From Hormiphora californensis (lineage: Eukaryota; Ctenophora; Tentaculata; Cydippida; Pleurobrachiidae), in assembly GCA_020137815.1 (NCBI GenBank), contig CM035358.1, forward strand, positions 4,987,488 through 5,051,487: 64,000 nt of DNA, in the 5' to 3' direction. Shown here in pieces: positions 1-11,901 of the stretch. A program made the position numbers and the translations under genes. Each line of letters begins with the position of its first letter. Position 1 is the first letter of the stretch. The notes under the pieces are model-generated. The model saw only the letters and a program-made list of their open reading frames with translations. It was not told where the DNA came from and searched no databases.

Positions 1-42
1 TCGAATTATACTTTTATATAATATAGCATGACACGTTATTGA

Positions 43-43
<1 letters not shown>

Positions 44-108
<65 letters not shown>
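44..108. repeat. (GA)n microsatellite
   Basis: An uninterrupted AG/GA dinucleotide run. The open frames that cross it are low-complexity artefacts. Confidence 0.95.
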
Positions 109-111
<3 letters not shown>

Positions 112-330
112 CCACTGGGACCGTTACTATGGTTACTAAGTACAATAACATCGGAATACGATCTCAGGGTGGTGAAGCCTAGATTTGTGGGAAATTGTGG
201 AAGACGTTCGTTCTATTCTAATACCAGTTATTATGAGAGTAGGGCCACCTTTATTATAGGCACCAGTTGACAGTCGTGGTCTTAATGTAGACTGGCGGAC
301 AAATTGACAGACAGACTCTATTGGATCTCT

Positions 331-438
<108 letters not shown>

Positions 439-882
439 TCACTCTTGACAATAGTCTACAACAATAGATCTCTGCAACTGCCTGGAGGTTCGATATTATG
501 TCTCCGGAAAGAGATGAGTGATGACATGGCATAATGATAATGATCAGAATATGAAAATAAGAGAAAAAGAGGGTGTGGCTATCATGGTGAGTCTATCCCA
601 GCTGCACCCTTTAGAAGAACAAGAAGAAGAGGGCGACTATATGATGTGTAGACACCACCAGCTGTTGGAGATTAGAACTAGAAAACGATAGTTAGAGGAG
701 GGGGTGGAAGGGAAAAAAGAACCCATAAAAAGGGACATCTGGTGTTGCCTAGTCAGTAACTACTGTAAACTTCTTCTCGGACTGCTTCTAGGACTAAAAT
801 AATAACAATAATTCTGCTGATTGCACTAACTAAGTTTGGGAACGGTGTACCCTCTCTTATCTCGCGAGAGAGTACAGCGCAG

Positions 883-1242
883 TAGTGGTTGACCGTGTAT
901 AAGGCCCAAATAAGGCACAGAGCTTTTCTGAATCAGCTTTTCAAGACGAATCCAACGCAACCGGAATTAGCTTTCTATCTCATCGGGAAGTGCTGGGTCT
1001 GGCATTTTGGTTTTTGCTCATTTTTGCTCATTTTCCGGTGCGCGGGCCAATCAGAGGCCTAGATTTCAAAATAAAGGCCTCTGATTGGCCCGCGCACCGA
1101 AAAATGACTAAAAATGAGGGTTCTAGACCCAGCACTTCCCGATGAGATAGAAAGCTAATTCCGGTTGCGTTGGATTCGTCTTGAAAAGCTGATTCAGAAA
1201 AGTTCTGTGCCATATTTGGACCTTATACACGGTCAACCACTA
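883..1242. mobile_element. 360-bp foldback MITE with 8-bp target-site duplication
   Basis: The two halves are near-perfect inverted copies that start TAGTGGTTGACC and end GGTCAACCACTA, with only a short loop around 1061-1078. The sequence CAGCGCAG lies directly outside both ends (875-882 and 1243-1250). If the terminus is moved inward by two bases the shared flank reads as 12 bp. An 8-bp duplication with a TAGTG-type terminus fits a non-autonomous hAT-like element. No transposase is encoded. The family assignment is inference. Confidence 0.75.
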
Positions 1243-1470
1243 CAGCGCAGTATAGGGAGAGAAAAGGGGGGATCTCATACCCAATAAGTGTAATAACTAA
1301 ATCACAGCATCATACCAAGTATCCTAAATTTCGCAAGACTAATTTCATCGTGTGCACCCCCACCCCCTTATGACGGGACGAAATATGACGACAAATGGTA
1401 TGGTACCAAAAGTAGTAACTAGTAGCCTATTACTACTTGAATTTGTAACATTTTATACTGACTGTAGAAA

Positions 1471-2693
1471 CTTGTGGTCTCACTCTAGACTTTGTGGTCT
1501 CACTCTAGACTTTGTGGTCTCACTCTAGACTTTGTGGTCTCACTCTGGACTTTGTGGTCTCACTCTAGACCTTGTGGTCTCACTCTAGACCTTGTGGTCT
1601 CACTCTAGACCTTGTGGTCTCACTCTAGACCTTGTGGTCTCACTCTAGACTTTGTGGTCTCACTCTAGACTTTGTGGTCTCACTCTAGACCTTGTGGTCT
1701 CACTCTAGACCTTGTGGTCTCACTCTAGACTTTGTGGTCTCACTCTAGACCTTGTGGTCTCACTCTAGACCTTGTGGTCTCACTCTAGACCTTGTGGTCT
1801 CACTCTAGACTTTGTGGTCTCACTCTAGACCTTGTGGTCTCACTCTAGACCTTGTGGTCTCACTCTAGACCTTGTGGTCTCACTCTAGACTTTGTGGTCT
1901 CACTCTAGACTTTGTGGTCTCACTCTAGACCTTGTGGTCTCACTCTAGACCTTGTGGTCTCACTCTAGACCTTGTGGTCTCACTCTAGACTTTGTGGTCT
2001 CACTCTAGACTTTGTGGTCTCACTCTAGACTTTGTGGTCTCACTCTAGACTTTGTGGTCTCACTCTAGACCTTGTGGTCTCACTCTAGACCTTGTGGTCT
2101 CACTCTAGACTTTGTGGTCTCACTCTAGACTTTGTGGTCTCACTCTAGACTTTGTGGTCTCACTCTAGACCTTGTGGTCTCACTCTAGACTTTGTGGTCT
2201 CACTCTAGACTTTGTGGTCTCACTCTAGACTTTGTGGTCTCACTCTAGACCTTGTGGTCTCACTCTAGACTTTGTGGTCTCACTCTAGACTTTGTGGTCT
2301 CACTCTAGACTTTGTGGTCTCACTCTAGACTTGTGGTCTCACTCTAGACTTTGTGGTCTCACTCTAGACTTTGTGGTCTCACTCTAGACCTTGTGGTCTC
2401 ACTCTAGACTTTGTGGTCTCACTCTAGACTTTGTGGTCTCACTCTAGACTTTGTGGTCTCACTCTAGACCTTGTGGTCTCACTCTAGACTTTGTGGTCTC
2501 ACTCTAGACCTTGTGGTCTCACTCTAGACCTTGTGGTCTCACTCTAGACTTTGTGGTCTCACTCTAGACCTTGTGGTCTCACTCTAGACCTTGTGGTCTC
2601 ACTCTAGACCTTGTGGTCTCACTCTAGACTTTGTGGTCTCACTCTAGACCTTGTGGTCTCACTCTAGACCTTGTGGTCTCACTCTAGACCTTG
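1471..2693. repeat. 20-bp minisatellite, about 61 copies
   Basis: Tandem 20-bp units of the form CTTGTGGTCTCACTCTAGAC. Units differ almost only by a C/T choice at one position (ACCTTG versus ACTTTG). One unit near 2331 is 19 bp. The array is otherwise extremely homogeneous, so it is probably recent. No coding function is apparent. The unit carries a CTCTAG like many splice acceptors in this window, but no adjacent exon is identified. Confidence 0.97.
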
Positions 2694-2897
2694 GTCACTT
2701 TGACTTTGTCGTGTACATGAATATACATGTAAATACCTCAATCTTCCACGAGCATTTGACATTTCTGCAGCTGCATATCTCAGGTCGTGAGGTCGCTGTA
2801 AATAAAATATTTTACTAATGATCTAAGTAAAAAATGCTTTACATTTAGGGACATCTGAAACCGCATTTTGAGTAATGGTTATATTCAACACCACCAT

Positions 2898-2901
<4 letters not shown>

Positions 2902-2935
<34 letters not shown>

Positions 2936-3201
2936 AGGGATGATGAAAGAACATAGCTGCACTACTGCAGCTGCACCGATACACTTCCCTACCCATGGAA
3001 AATGGAAATAAAAGTTATTATCATGATTATCATGATTATGATTAGACATAGGTCTGAGGGCAGTCTTTTGTGAGACATTGCAGTGTAATGATAAGGGTAG
3101 TCTTCTGAGGCTCTTCGTGGTGCACTAGGTCGCAGGACAGTAATCATTGAGGGTGCAGCTGTCCACATGTCCACCTGTAATTACACACACACCCACCCAC
3201 A

Positions 3202-3270
<69 letters not shown>

Positions 3271-3271
3271 C
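2902..3271. repeat. (GA)n at 2902-2930, (CA)n and (CT)n at 3183-3271
   Basis: Simple-sequence tracts separated by unique AT-rich sequence. Nothing gene-like is seen from 2694 to 4027. Confidence 0.9.
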
Positions 3272-4027
3272 TACAGTTGATGCACCTCACTCTTTTCAGT
3301 GAGAGGTGCGTGTTCACAGTGCAATTATCCCGGGGGTGGGGGTGTAACTCCTTTAATCACCGTTTATCCTCACCCCATACACACACTCTGACACATGCAA
3401 GTGTGTGAAACAAGCTGTGAGAGGGGGCGTCAAGCTGGTAATATATAAACAATACCAAATACCACTATCCTGAATATATCCGCAGCGACCATGGTTTAAT
3501 CTCAGATTCTCAGACCATGCCACCTTAGAAATCGAGCTTTGGGTGTGTTTTCAAGTATCTTACAGTGCTAGAAATATATATATAATAGAACATGGCGCTA
3601 TATCGGCCGGAAATGTAATCCAAATTAAATAATGAAATGAGTTTGGCTTTTGGACATTCATATCAGTGCTACAGAGCAGCTGTGTGTAATTGGAACTGCC
3701 ATTGTCTTGGCACACGAAGTCTGTCTTTTTTCTGTTTTCTTCCACTCTGTCTCCCTATTTTGGACACAGTTTAATTGAACAAGATACTGTTTTTGTGAGT
3801 GCTGTATTTACACCAACATAATTATAGCACTTCACATTATGCTATCTCTCTCTTTTCCTCAACATAATTTTTGGCCCTGCAACTGGCACTTTCTCGAGTC
3901 AGAAGTGTAAATCGAATTAACCAATAATCAACTGTCAATTTACATTTTCACTACACCAGCCTCAATACACAGATACACACAAATACACTAAACTACCCCT
4001 CACCTTATTACTCTCTCTACGTTTCAG

Positions 4028-7000
4028 GAGTAAAGACTGGTATTTGGACAGCATGACAATGGATACTGCATTTATGGATGGGACTAATGGTTAGTCGGTC
4101 GGTTGGTTGGTTTGTTTGTTTGTTAGTTGATTTGTTTGTTTGTTTGTTTGTTTGTTAGTTGGTTTGTTGGTTTTGGGATTTGTTTGTTGGTTTTTTTTGG
4201 TTTTGGGATTTGTTTGTTTGGTTTTATTTTGGGATTTGTTTGTTTATTCCCTATACAGTCGGACCCCGATTCAGTGACACCCTCGGGGGAAAGGGTTTTG
4301 TCCACTAAATCGGGGTGTCCACTAAATCGGGGTCAAATGATGTTAATTTCCTATATCGGGGGAAAAAAAATTCTGCCACTAAATCGGGGTGCCACCAAAT
4401 CACTACTTTGAGCGTCGGTGTGCAGTAGCTGTACTGTGTCTCTATTTCTGCTGTAATTTTGCAGGTATATTTACAAAAGTTATTAGTCCTGAAATTTATG
4501 TCTAATGATCTCTTGCATTCCGCTCACTCGGTACTATAATTTATGTATGGGAGATTATTATCCCGTGACTGTGAAGTGTATATTTAGCTCGGTTCCTCTC
4601 CCGTGTTGTACCGTAACTCTGCCGACAGTCTAAATAGACTGTCTAAAGAAGAGCATAATAAGAGGTCTCTCCCACTTTTTAAATGAACCCTCGGAGCAAG
4701 GGAGAAGAAGGGGTAGCTGAGCTACAAAATTAAAGTCTAGCTGTAGTACGTATTGGAGTACTGCTGCAGTAGTATGGGTCAATTGTTTTATTCATTCATC
4801 ATTATCATTGTTTATCTAATGGTTATAGAGAATAGATTCATTCCCCGTTTATTTAGGAGTTGAGGAAGTACTTTATCAGAGAGGGGATTGCAGAGAGGGG
4901 GAGTCCTTTAAAATTTTAGCTGTGTTGTAAGTGTAACAACATTCTTCCCATTATATTCTCAAAATCCCATATGAGTAGCCCACATGAGTAGCCCCCTCTT
5001 ATTCAACCCCTTCTTCTTTGTTAGTTCGTTATTCAATACCCTTCTCTAAGGCCTGATCCCAAACTGCGAACAATTTAACATTTTTTTCTCCTCATATCAG
5101 GGATGACTAACATGACTATTTTGGGACAATGCCCTTACTAATGACTAATGCACCTCCCTTTCCCCCCAGTTCCAGGATACATGAACATGTCAGGGCTGTT
5201 CAGTACTGCAGAGGGAACGGACCACTTTTATCACAACTTTTATCTGAGCTCAGGAAATACCAGCAGTCCGCTTCATTATGATGGATATGCTAATTTTCTT
5301 ACTGTTCTAGATGGCCGAAAAGAGGTAAGATATGATCTTAATTCTTATTGAAGGGATAATATTCTGATATTTTAGAATATTCAGGACTTTGAAGGCCGGT
5401 ATCAATATTTGACTGAAGTGTCTACAACTGCAAGGGTCTCAAGACTGAGAGCGTGTGTCTCATGATGCTGCATCGACCCTGTGCGGTGGGAAATGATGTG
5501 AGGCACAGTGTTGCGCGCAATTGATTCACTGTAAAGAAAGCACGCAATGGTAGTCTGGCGCGCGGCGCTGCAGCGGCAAACTTGAACCGAGTTGGGCGCT
5601 GGAAATCGCCTGAAAAGCCACTTATTTTATGATAAACGTTCCTTCTGCAGTGGATAATTGCAGAGCCAGAGGAGATTCTAAAGCTGCAATACGATGAATT
5701 CTTAGATCATTCTAATCTGTCGCCGATAAATGTCACTAATTTCAATGTCACCAACCATCCTGGTCTCTGTGATGTTAGGTTAGTGTGGCAAATCAGTAAA
5801 TCGGTTATGATTCAATGGTGTAGGGTATAATAATCAATCAATCAAGAACTAGGGTACTAGGGTATAATATTGTTTAACTAAACGACTGAAGCTGCATGCA
5901 GCAGGCATCTTATTATTGTCAACTTACAAAAAGTACACTCGTAAAACCCCTCCCTTTCTCCAGGTGGAAGAGAGCCGTTGTAGAAGCGGGGGACACCCTG
6001 TATGTCCCCTTCCTCCACTCCCACCACGTGTACAGCCCTCCAGGGAGGAACATGGCACTGGGCATGTGGTTCACACTTGGAGCTTATGATGCCCTTCTTG
6101 ATGCCACTGGGTTTGATGATTCTACCGTGACTTCTGATATGATCAAGGTAGTTTATATTGAATATACATTTTTTAAATTATTTGTTGTTAGACCAATGCT
6201 CTGACTGCAGTTCTCACGAAATGAGAATAGGGTCAGGCCAATGCTCTGACAGATTATTTGCGTGTTGTCACTATAGGCCAGTCATTTTTTGTCATTTTGG
6301 GGCCATTTGGTGAACTGAGACATAACAAAGGTTTTCCACTTGCATTGTACTCCTATGGGGTCCCAGAAACACCAAAAAAATCGTCCACTCCAACCGAGGT
6401 GAAGAAAGTGCCCAAAATGACCACGCCCTTTTTGCCTGTATTTTCAGCCTTGGCCAAAAATAGCAACTTTGCTTTGGATTGGAGTAGAGACAAAAATGAG
6501 GGCACTAAAATGTGTAGAATGAGCAGCAGAATCGATTGGGACCAGGCAGAAGTCTCTATCTTGTCAACTTCGAGAGATAATTAAATAATTAAGTATGCGC
6601 ATAACCGTTTTTGAGCCATATGGCTATAGCCACTCAGGAACGGTTTCGACAATTTTCCTTCACAGGAGCTTGTTCAGCATATAAAAATTAGCGGGGGTAA
6701 CAAATATCAAGTTTCTATCGCTTCAGGTCAATGCGTTATTCAACTTCAAAGATCGAAAAATGAGGGTAAAAAGTCGAAATTTGGTCATTTTCTCTCATTT
6801 CCCCCTCATTTTTCGATCTTTGAATTTGAATAACGCATTGACCTTTAACGATAGAAACTTCAAATTTGTTACCCCCACTAATTTTTTCCCCGCCCGGGTG
6901 AATGCCGAAGGCATTCACCCGGATGCCTTTTGTAAAAAGGCATAGGGGTTTAGAATTCGACAAGTTTACATACTAGTGAGGTGTCACGGTCACAAAACTG

Positions 7001-7887
7001 GCTGTAACACGCTCAGTTGCGAGGGACAACGGTGTTGCTCCTTCATCAAATACTTCAATGGCACGTTTTCAGGAAATGTGAGCCGCGCATTGTGGCACGC
7101 AATTTAGTGCTACTAAAGTCTAAAACACAAGACCAAGTTCCATACGGTTTGAGTGATTAATAAATGATGAGAAATGTCTGGCCCGCCTTCACATTAGATT
7201 TAGATAGTTATGAAAATAGAGGTTGGCGGGGAAACATAGCATTATGAAACATAATGCAGTTATTCTTGTTATATGCCCAACAAGCTCCTGTAAAAGAAAA
7301 TTGTCGAAACCGCTCCTGAGTGGCTATAGCCGTATGGCTCAAAAACGGTTATGCGCATACTTAATTATTTAATTATCTCTCGAAGTTGACAAGATAGAGA
7401 CTTCTGCCTGGTCCCAATCGATTCTGCTGCTCATTCTACACATTTTAGTGCCCTCATTTTTGTCTCTACTCCAATCCAAAGCAAAGTTGCTATTTTTGGC
7501 CAAGGCTGAAAATACAGGCAAAAAGGGCGTGGTCATTTTGGGCACTTTCTTCACCTCGGTTGGAGTGGACGATTTTTTTGGTGTTTCTGGGACCCCATAG
7601 GAGTACAATGCACGTGGAAAACCTTTGTTATGTCTCAGTTCACCATTTTAGCAAAAAGTGACTGGCCTACTACCCCAACTGTATACAAAGTGCCGGAGTT
7701 GAGATTCACTAGCAGAGCTTTGCTGGTAGATAACTCTCTTCTAACAACCCCCTTTCAGATCTTCAAAGATCACGTAGCAGCTCGACCGCCTCCGTGTGAA
7801 GTGACCAGCTGTGCCCCTCTACCCTCCCACCACACATCCCTCCGTACCCTGGTCGCCCCTGGTAACGAACAATTCAGTAGGGACTAG
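4028..7887 (+). CDS. JmjC/cupin_8-type hydroxylase-like protein, 5' part not identified
   Basis: Five exons connect in phase: 4028-4089, 5170-5324, 5651-5778, 5964-6147 and 7759-7887, ending in TAG at 7885. The protein carries a JmjC-like double-stranded beta-helix. The HxD iron-binding pair is in 'PLHYDGYANFL' (exon 2), and the distal histidine region is in 'GDTLYVPFLHSHHVYSP' (exon 4). These are the metal ligands expected of Fe(II)/2-oxoglutarate oxygenases. The first visible exon starts in mid-domain (reads KDWYLDSM...), so one or more 5' exons lie upstream of 4028 and were not found. The C-terminal exon after the core is not recognisable. The last intron (6148-7758) is filled by a composite foldback element. 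The substrate (protein or RNA) cannot be assigned. The stop lies only a few bases before the aldo-keto reductase frame begins. Confidence 0.75.
4096..4246. repeat. (GTTT)n-rich low-complexity tract
   Basis: TTTG/GTTT repeats with TTGGTT interruptions, in an intron of the JmjC-type gene just after the exon ending at 4089. Confidence 0.85.
4254..4410. mobile_element. pogo/Tigger-like element terminus (remnant)
   Basis: Begins TACAGTCGGACCCCGATT after a TA and then repeats the phrase 'actaaatcggggt' in several places. A related sequence, TACAGTCAGACCTTGATT, lies at 18380. TA-flanked CAGTCGGACC-type ends are typical of pogo/Tigger-class Tc1-mariner elements. No transposase and no opposite end are seen, so this is a fragment. 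The family is inferred from end similarity only. Confidence 0.4.
6274..7669. mobile_element. 1.4-kb composite foldback element with long inverted arms
   Basis: Outer arms at about 6274-6660 and 7276-7669 are near-identical inverted copies that begin TAGGCCAGTC. The trinucleotide CTA flanks both ends (6271-6273 and 7670-7672). An inner, separate inverted repeat at about 6683-6890 has arms containing GATCGAAAAATGAGG. The interior from about 6890 to 7275 belongs to an interspersed family that also occurs at 21390-21785 (shared GCATTATGAA...CATAATGCA and ATTCTTGTT). It looks like nested insertions in the last intron of the JmjC-type gene. No transposase is encoded. Confidence 0.7.
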
Positions 7888-7890
7888 TGA

Positions 7891-10480
7891 TGTACCTCCC
7901 CCTGCCTGGTACCCACTGAAACGGTGGGGATCAGGGCGAGAAGAGGAGGAATTGGACCTATTGCCTATGGAACGGGTGTGCCCGAGGTAAGAAGAATTGT
8001 TGAAGAATGAAGACATTGTATATTTATAGATCAAAGGGGTGCTATTTGCTAAATAGTATTTAGGTCTCGCTAGGAACATCCAAGAGAGACTGAGAACTGC
8101 GATTGATACAATATGCAACACCCCCGCAACACCAACTCCATCCCCACAGGGATCTATCTCCCATGTATATCTGAACACTAAGGAGGCCCTGAATAGAGGA
8201 TTCAAGGTAGTGGACACTGCTACAATGTATGGAAATGAGCTGGAAGTCGGCCAGGCTGTCCGTGATTCTCGGTGGAGTAGAGGAGCTGTGTTTGTTATCG
8301 ACAAAATCCTGGTAAGCAATTTATTGTTTGAGAAACTTTGACGATAATCTTTTGCTTGAAGCATTTTGGTCAAAAGCGAAGAAATTATTGTCCAAAAACG
8401 TGTCATTGTTGGGGCCACACTGACCCAAATATAAGTTAGAAATGAACGTTGCCGAATTGGCCGTTTGTTCAGTGCGTAGCGTCTGTAAGCAACAATGTTC
8501 CTTCATAAAATATTTTTTGCGCCCAAATAAAAACAAGTAAGGGAGTTGTCTACTTGTCCATAAGACACTCGTATTCACCACCACACTCCATCACACCCCT
8601 ATTACATGTACAATCTTTGTGACACCTATCCTCCTCATCATATGCGGTGACCCAGGCCCCATTCCTGGCCCATCCATAATGCCCATTCCAGTTTTTGTAG
8701 TAGCACTTGTTCTTACACTCCCTCATCTGGCACATTGCAACACCACCCTTGAAGCACCTGCACCTGTTACATCCATCGTGGAATCTCTCACCAACAAACA
8801 CTCTGCCCTTTCCGCCATTGGGGTCTGCAAACATACAGCAGTCTGTACCCGTTGTGCATTCCCTATCTGAAATATATGTCGCATTATGAATTGTTCAATT
8901 ACTGGTTTAACTTATTAAACCTGCAATTTTTGTCATCAATTCACTCCGATTTGTATCACAGATTAGGATGAAATGTGTTAGGACTTACTGCTGTTATTGC
9001 AAGTACACCTTTCGCATCCGTAGTCCCATGAATCACCGTCTTCGTACCACCCAATCGAATCCCAAGATTCACAATCGCCGACCACCATAGGCACAAGACA
9101 CACCAACAATACTACAACTATCTTCATGATTTAATATAAAAAGCAGGAAGATTAAAGCTAAAGAAAGGGATAATGCAGGCTGTTTTTATACCAAGCTGAA
9201 TGCATAATTAGATTTGGATAAATAGCAATATGCAAAGTATAAATAGCATAAAATATAATATTTCTGTATGTTTCACGCTACTTCTACAGTCCCCGCGGCT
9301 TGTTGAGCGGCTCTAATCGGGTATTATGGGGATTCTCTATCTCTACTATTATTGTAAAGGCCAAGGAGAGCTCCTAGTGATAGTACCGCTGAACTAGTGG
9401 GGAAACAAAACTTATTCATTCTCTTATTCTCTTGATCACAATATTTCCAGGCGGATGATATAATCCCAGCTGGTCCGGGTGGTATTGCAGACAAGACACG
9501 ATCTATCATAAAGGGGTGTCTGGAGAGGCTGAATGTTGGATATATTGACCTACTTATGATCCATGATACATTCGAGTTAACAGACTTGCTGCCTTTCTTA
9601 ACAGGTGAGAGAGATATTGTTCAGTTCATATTCCCAATTATCAAGTCTGTAGAAAAATAACATTTTATTCCCAACTGAAATAATGAATCCCCATCTGCTG
9701 TCTGCAGAGACCTCTTTATGTTATACTAAATCCCTCCCCAGTAATATGGAAAGTAATGGAAGAGTTTGTAAAGGAGGGAGTTGTACACTCTCTGGGTCTC
9801 AGTCACGCTGAAATGATCACCATCAAACATGTGGAATCCTTCGCCACCATCCCTGTCAGGTACAGTAGAAAATTACAAAGTACAAACCCAAAGCGTGTCT
9901 CATTCTGACATCTTCTCAATGTCCCAACACAAGTCGTCTATTTTTCAAATTCCGAACCCCTTCCCCTTTTCAGTGCTGTTCAGAATCTGTTTAACCCCTC
10001 CCTATTTCAGTGCAGTCCAGAATCTGTTTAACCCCACGGAGTATGATGAGGCTGTGTACAAATACTGCATGGAAAACCGGATAGTTTTCCTGGGGTTTGG
10101 AATAACTGGTTAGTGAATTTAATTCCGCCCCTGATAAGATTTCTCCGAATCACGGAAAGATCAAAAAAGGATCCGATCTTTCCGTTTCGGTATATCCTTG
10201 TAAATCTCAGCCTCACCCACGCCCCACTCCAGGTGACTACCACGCAGTCTATGGACAGCCCAATCCCATCCTAAATCATCCCCTCATCCGATCTCTCTCC
10301 GAGTTGTACGTGACTTCTCAGCAGCTGATCCTGTACAACTGGGCAGCCCAAATGGGTGTCATCCCAATATCACGTACAACCAGTATCAGTCATATGAAGG
10401 AGAATCTTGAGTTTAGGGACATCTTCCTGAATCCTACACATTTGGAACAAATTAATGGACTGCTCGCCATTCGAACGTGA
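7891..10480 (+). CDS. Aldo-keto reductase family protein
   Basis: Coding exons are ?-7986, 8150-8311, 9451-9604, 9742-9859, 10011-10108 and 10233-10480 (TGA at 10478), with consistent phases. The AKR TIM-barrel catalytic residues are visible: Asp and Tyr in 'VVDTATMYGNE', Lys in 'VIDKIL', and His in 'LLMIHDTF'. The cofactor-side C-terminal stretch 'GVIPISRTTS' is also present. Members reduce carbonyls or oxidise sugar alcohols with NAD(P)H; the substrate is unknown. The N-terminus is unresolved. The first exon is open only from 7891, just after two in-frame stops (TAG TGA) that end the JmjC-type gene, and it has no in-frame ATG. A short 5' exon, a bicistronic arrangement or a fused transcript are all possible. 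A 37-bp duplication repeats the acceptor and start of the fifth exon. The intron 8312-9450 hosts an antisense gene. Confidence 0.85.
8550..9127 (-). CDS. Small secreted cysteine-rich protein (VWC-like), nested antisense gene
   Basis: Two exons on the minus strand (9127-8989 and 8866-8550) join in phase to give about 151 residues. The start at 9127 opens with a hydrophobic signal peptide (MKIVVVLLVCLVPMVVG). The mature part has about 20 cysteines in patterns such as 'CERCTC', 'CNRCRCFKGG' and 'CHKDCTC', resembling von Willebrand factor type C modules. The gene lies entirely within an intron of the aldo-keto reductase gene on the opposite strand. A TATA box lies about 55 bp upstream of the ATG. 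The family is inferred from Cys spacing; the function is unknown, and an extracellular matrix, venom-like or signalling antagonist role cannot be separated. Confidence 0.8.
9183..9190 (-). promoter_or_regulatory. TATA box of the nested Cys-rich gene
   Basis: Reads TATAAAAA on the minus strand, about 55 bp upstream of the start codon at 9127, a plausible distance for a short 5' UTR. Confidence 0.45.
9962..10035 (+). repeat. 37-bp tandem duplication of a 3' splice site and exon start
   Basis: The acceptor and first 24 bases of the aldo-keto reductase exon at 10011 are preceded by a copy. Acceptor AG ends at 9973 and at 10010, both followed by GTTCAGAATCTG or GTCCAGAATCTG and TTTAACCCC. Using the upstream copy would add 37 bases, shift the frame and reach a stop quickly. 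Confidence 0.9.
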
Positions 10481-10623
10481 TATATATTTGAACTGTTTTT
10501 GATTATTTGATTTTCAGTGGTCGTTTATTTTCCTATCGTATCACAACTTGTGTTGCTCGGCATATAAATGCATTTATCAGATCTTGATTATTTTAACCTT
10601 TTTTGTTTTGACTTGAAATTAGT

Positions 10624-10788
10624 GATTCAGATTACGGCATCCCTTGCACCTCTGGGAGATCTCCCACGGACGTTCTAGAACGTTATGCAGCAATGGGGGA
10701 TTGTAATAGATTACAGATGTACCGCCCGAGAGATAAGAACATGTACTGCCGAAATTGTCACGGAGTCACTTGTCTCGGGCAGCTATAA
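10624..10788 (+). other. Possible terminal exon of an unrecognised Cys-containing protein
   Basis: An open frame follows AG at 10622 and ends in TAA at 10788. It encodes about 54 residues with ordered cysteines (…YCRNCHGVTCLGQL). The composition looks protein-like, but no upstream exon or family is recognised. It may be chance. Confidence 0.2.
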
Positions 10789-10862
10789 TCATCCAGCTGG
10801 GACGTCCGTCGTCCTTGGGATATCTTCCTGAACTGCAAGGGAGGTCGTTATAATGTAGACAT

Positions 10863-11268
10863 GTGTGTGTGTGTGTGTGTGCTTTGTTGAATCTGTGTAT
10901 TTTGTTATTTAAACCGTTTTAATTTTATCTCTTTCTTTCCCCTCGCAGAAAAACAATTTGTATTGGTTTTGTAAAAATAAAATAGAAGTAAAATTTCTAA
11001 AAACTACTGAAATAAATCTCAAAATAAACCCTAACTTAAAATAACTCCTTTTGGTAAAAAACAAATCAAAACAATTCACAAACAGTTTCAAGAGTTCCCA
11101 CGCTTCTTTGGCGCGGGATTTTGACACTGCCTACATTTTACAATTTTAGCACTGCGCGCTACGCATATGTGCTCACATGGCTCACTGCAGCTCAGCAGTA
11201 CCAATTCTCAATCTGGAGACATCACTCTGTCTCTTGTGATTATGCTCTCAACTCCAATCACCACTTCT

Positions 11269-11323
<55 letters not shown>

Positions 11324-11464
11324 TACCAAAATTGACTGAAAAGGTGCAACTCACGTGCTCAAATTGACTCATGCACCACACTGGTACATCGGTCGGAAAT
11401 CCGAGTTAGTGATTTTGGGCAAATCAGAGTGGTGCTTGCAATGATGAGGCGGAAAAGAGACCGG

Positions 11465-11524
<60 letters not shown>

Positions 11525-11609
11525 CCGTGTTCACTTTGACTACTTACAGTACCAATCAAAATGGCGATTACGTGTAAGCAGATGTGTGAGACAGGAATTA
11601 GTAACCACC

Positions 11610-11670
<61 letters not shown>

Positions 11671-11690
11671 TCTCTCTTTCCCTCTCTCTC
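10863..11690. repeat. (GT)n, (CT)n and (GA)n microsatellites
   Basis: A short GT run lies at about 10863-10880, CT at 11273-11320, GA at 11467-11521 and CT at 11612-11690. The intervening sequence has no recognisable gene. Confidence 0.95.
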
Positions 11691-11901
11691 TCCCAGTCAC
11701 CCACCCTGCTTTTCAAATCTTTGCTCAATTAGGCGAGTACTTGTGCAATCACTAACACACTAAAACCTGCATCTAAACACTCTCACAGAGAATAATTTAT
11801 TGGAAACAACCCTGCAAAATAACAATCTCTCCTCTAGGGAGTATAAAACTTAGAAAACATCATCATCACAAATTTTGATAATATTTCTCCGAAATGTTAT
11901 T

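Noticed and set aside
8619-8889. Plus-strand frames of 60-83 residues opposite the Cys-rich gene
   Set aside because: Shadow frames of the minus-strand exon, which has a signal peptide, splice sites and ordered cysteines.
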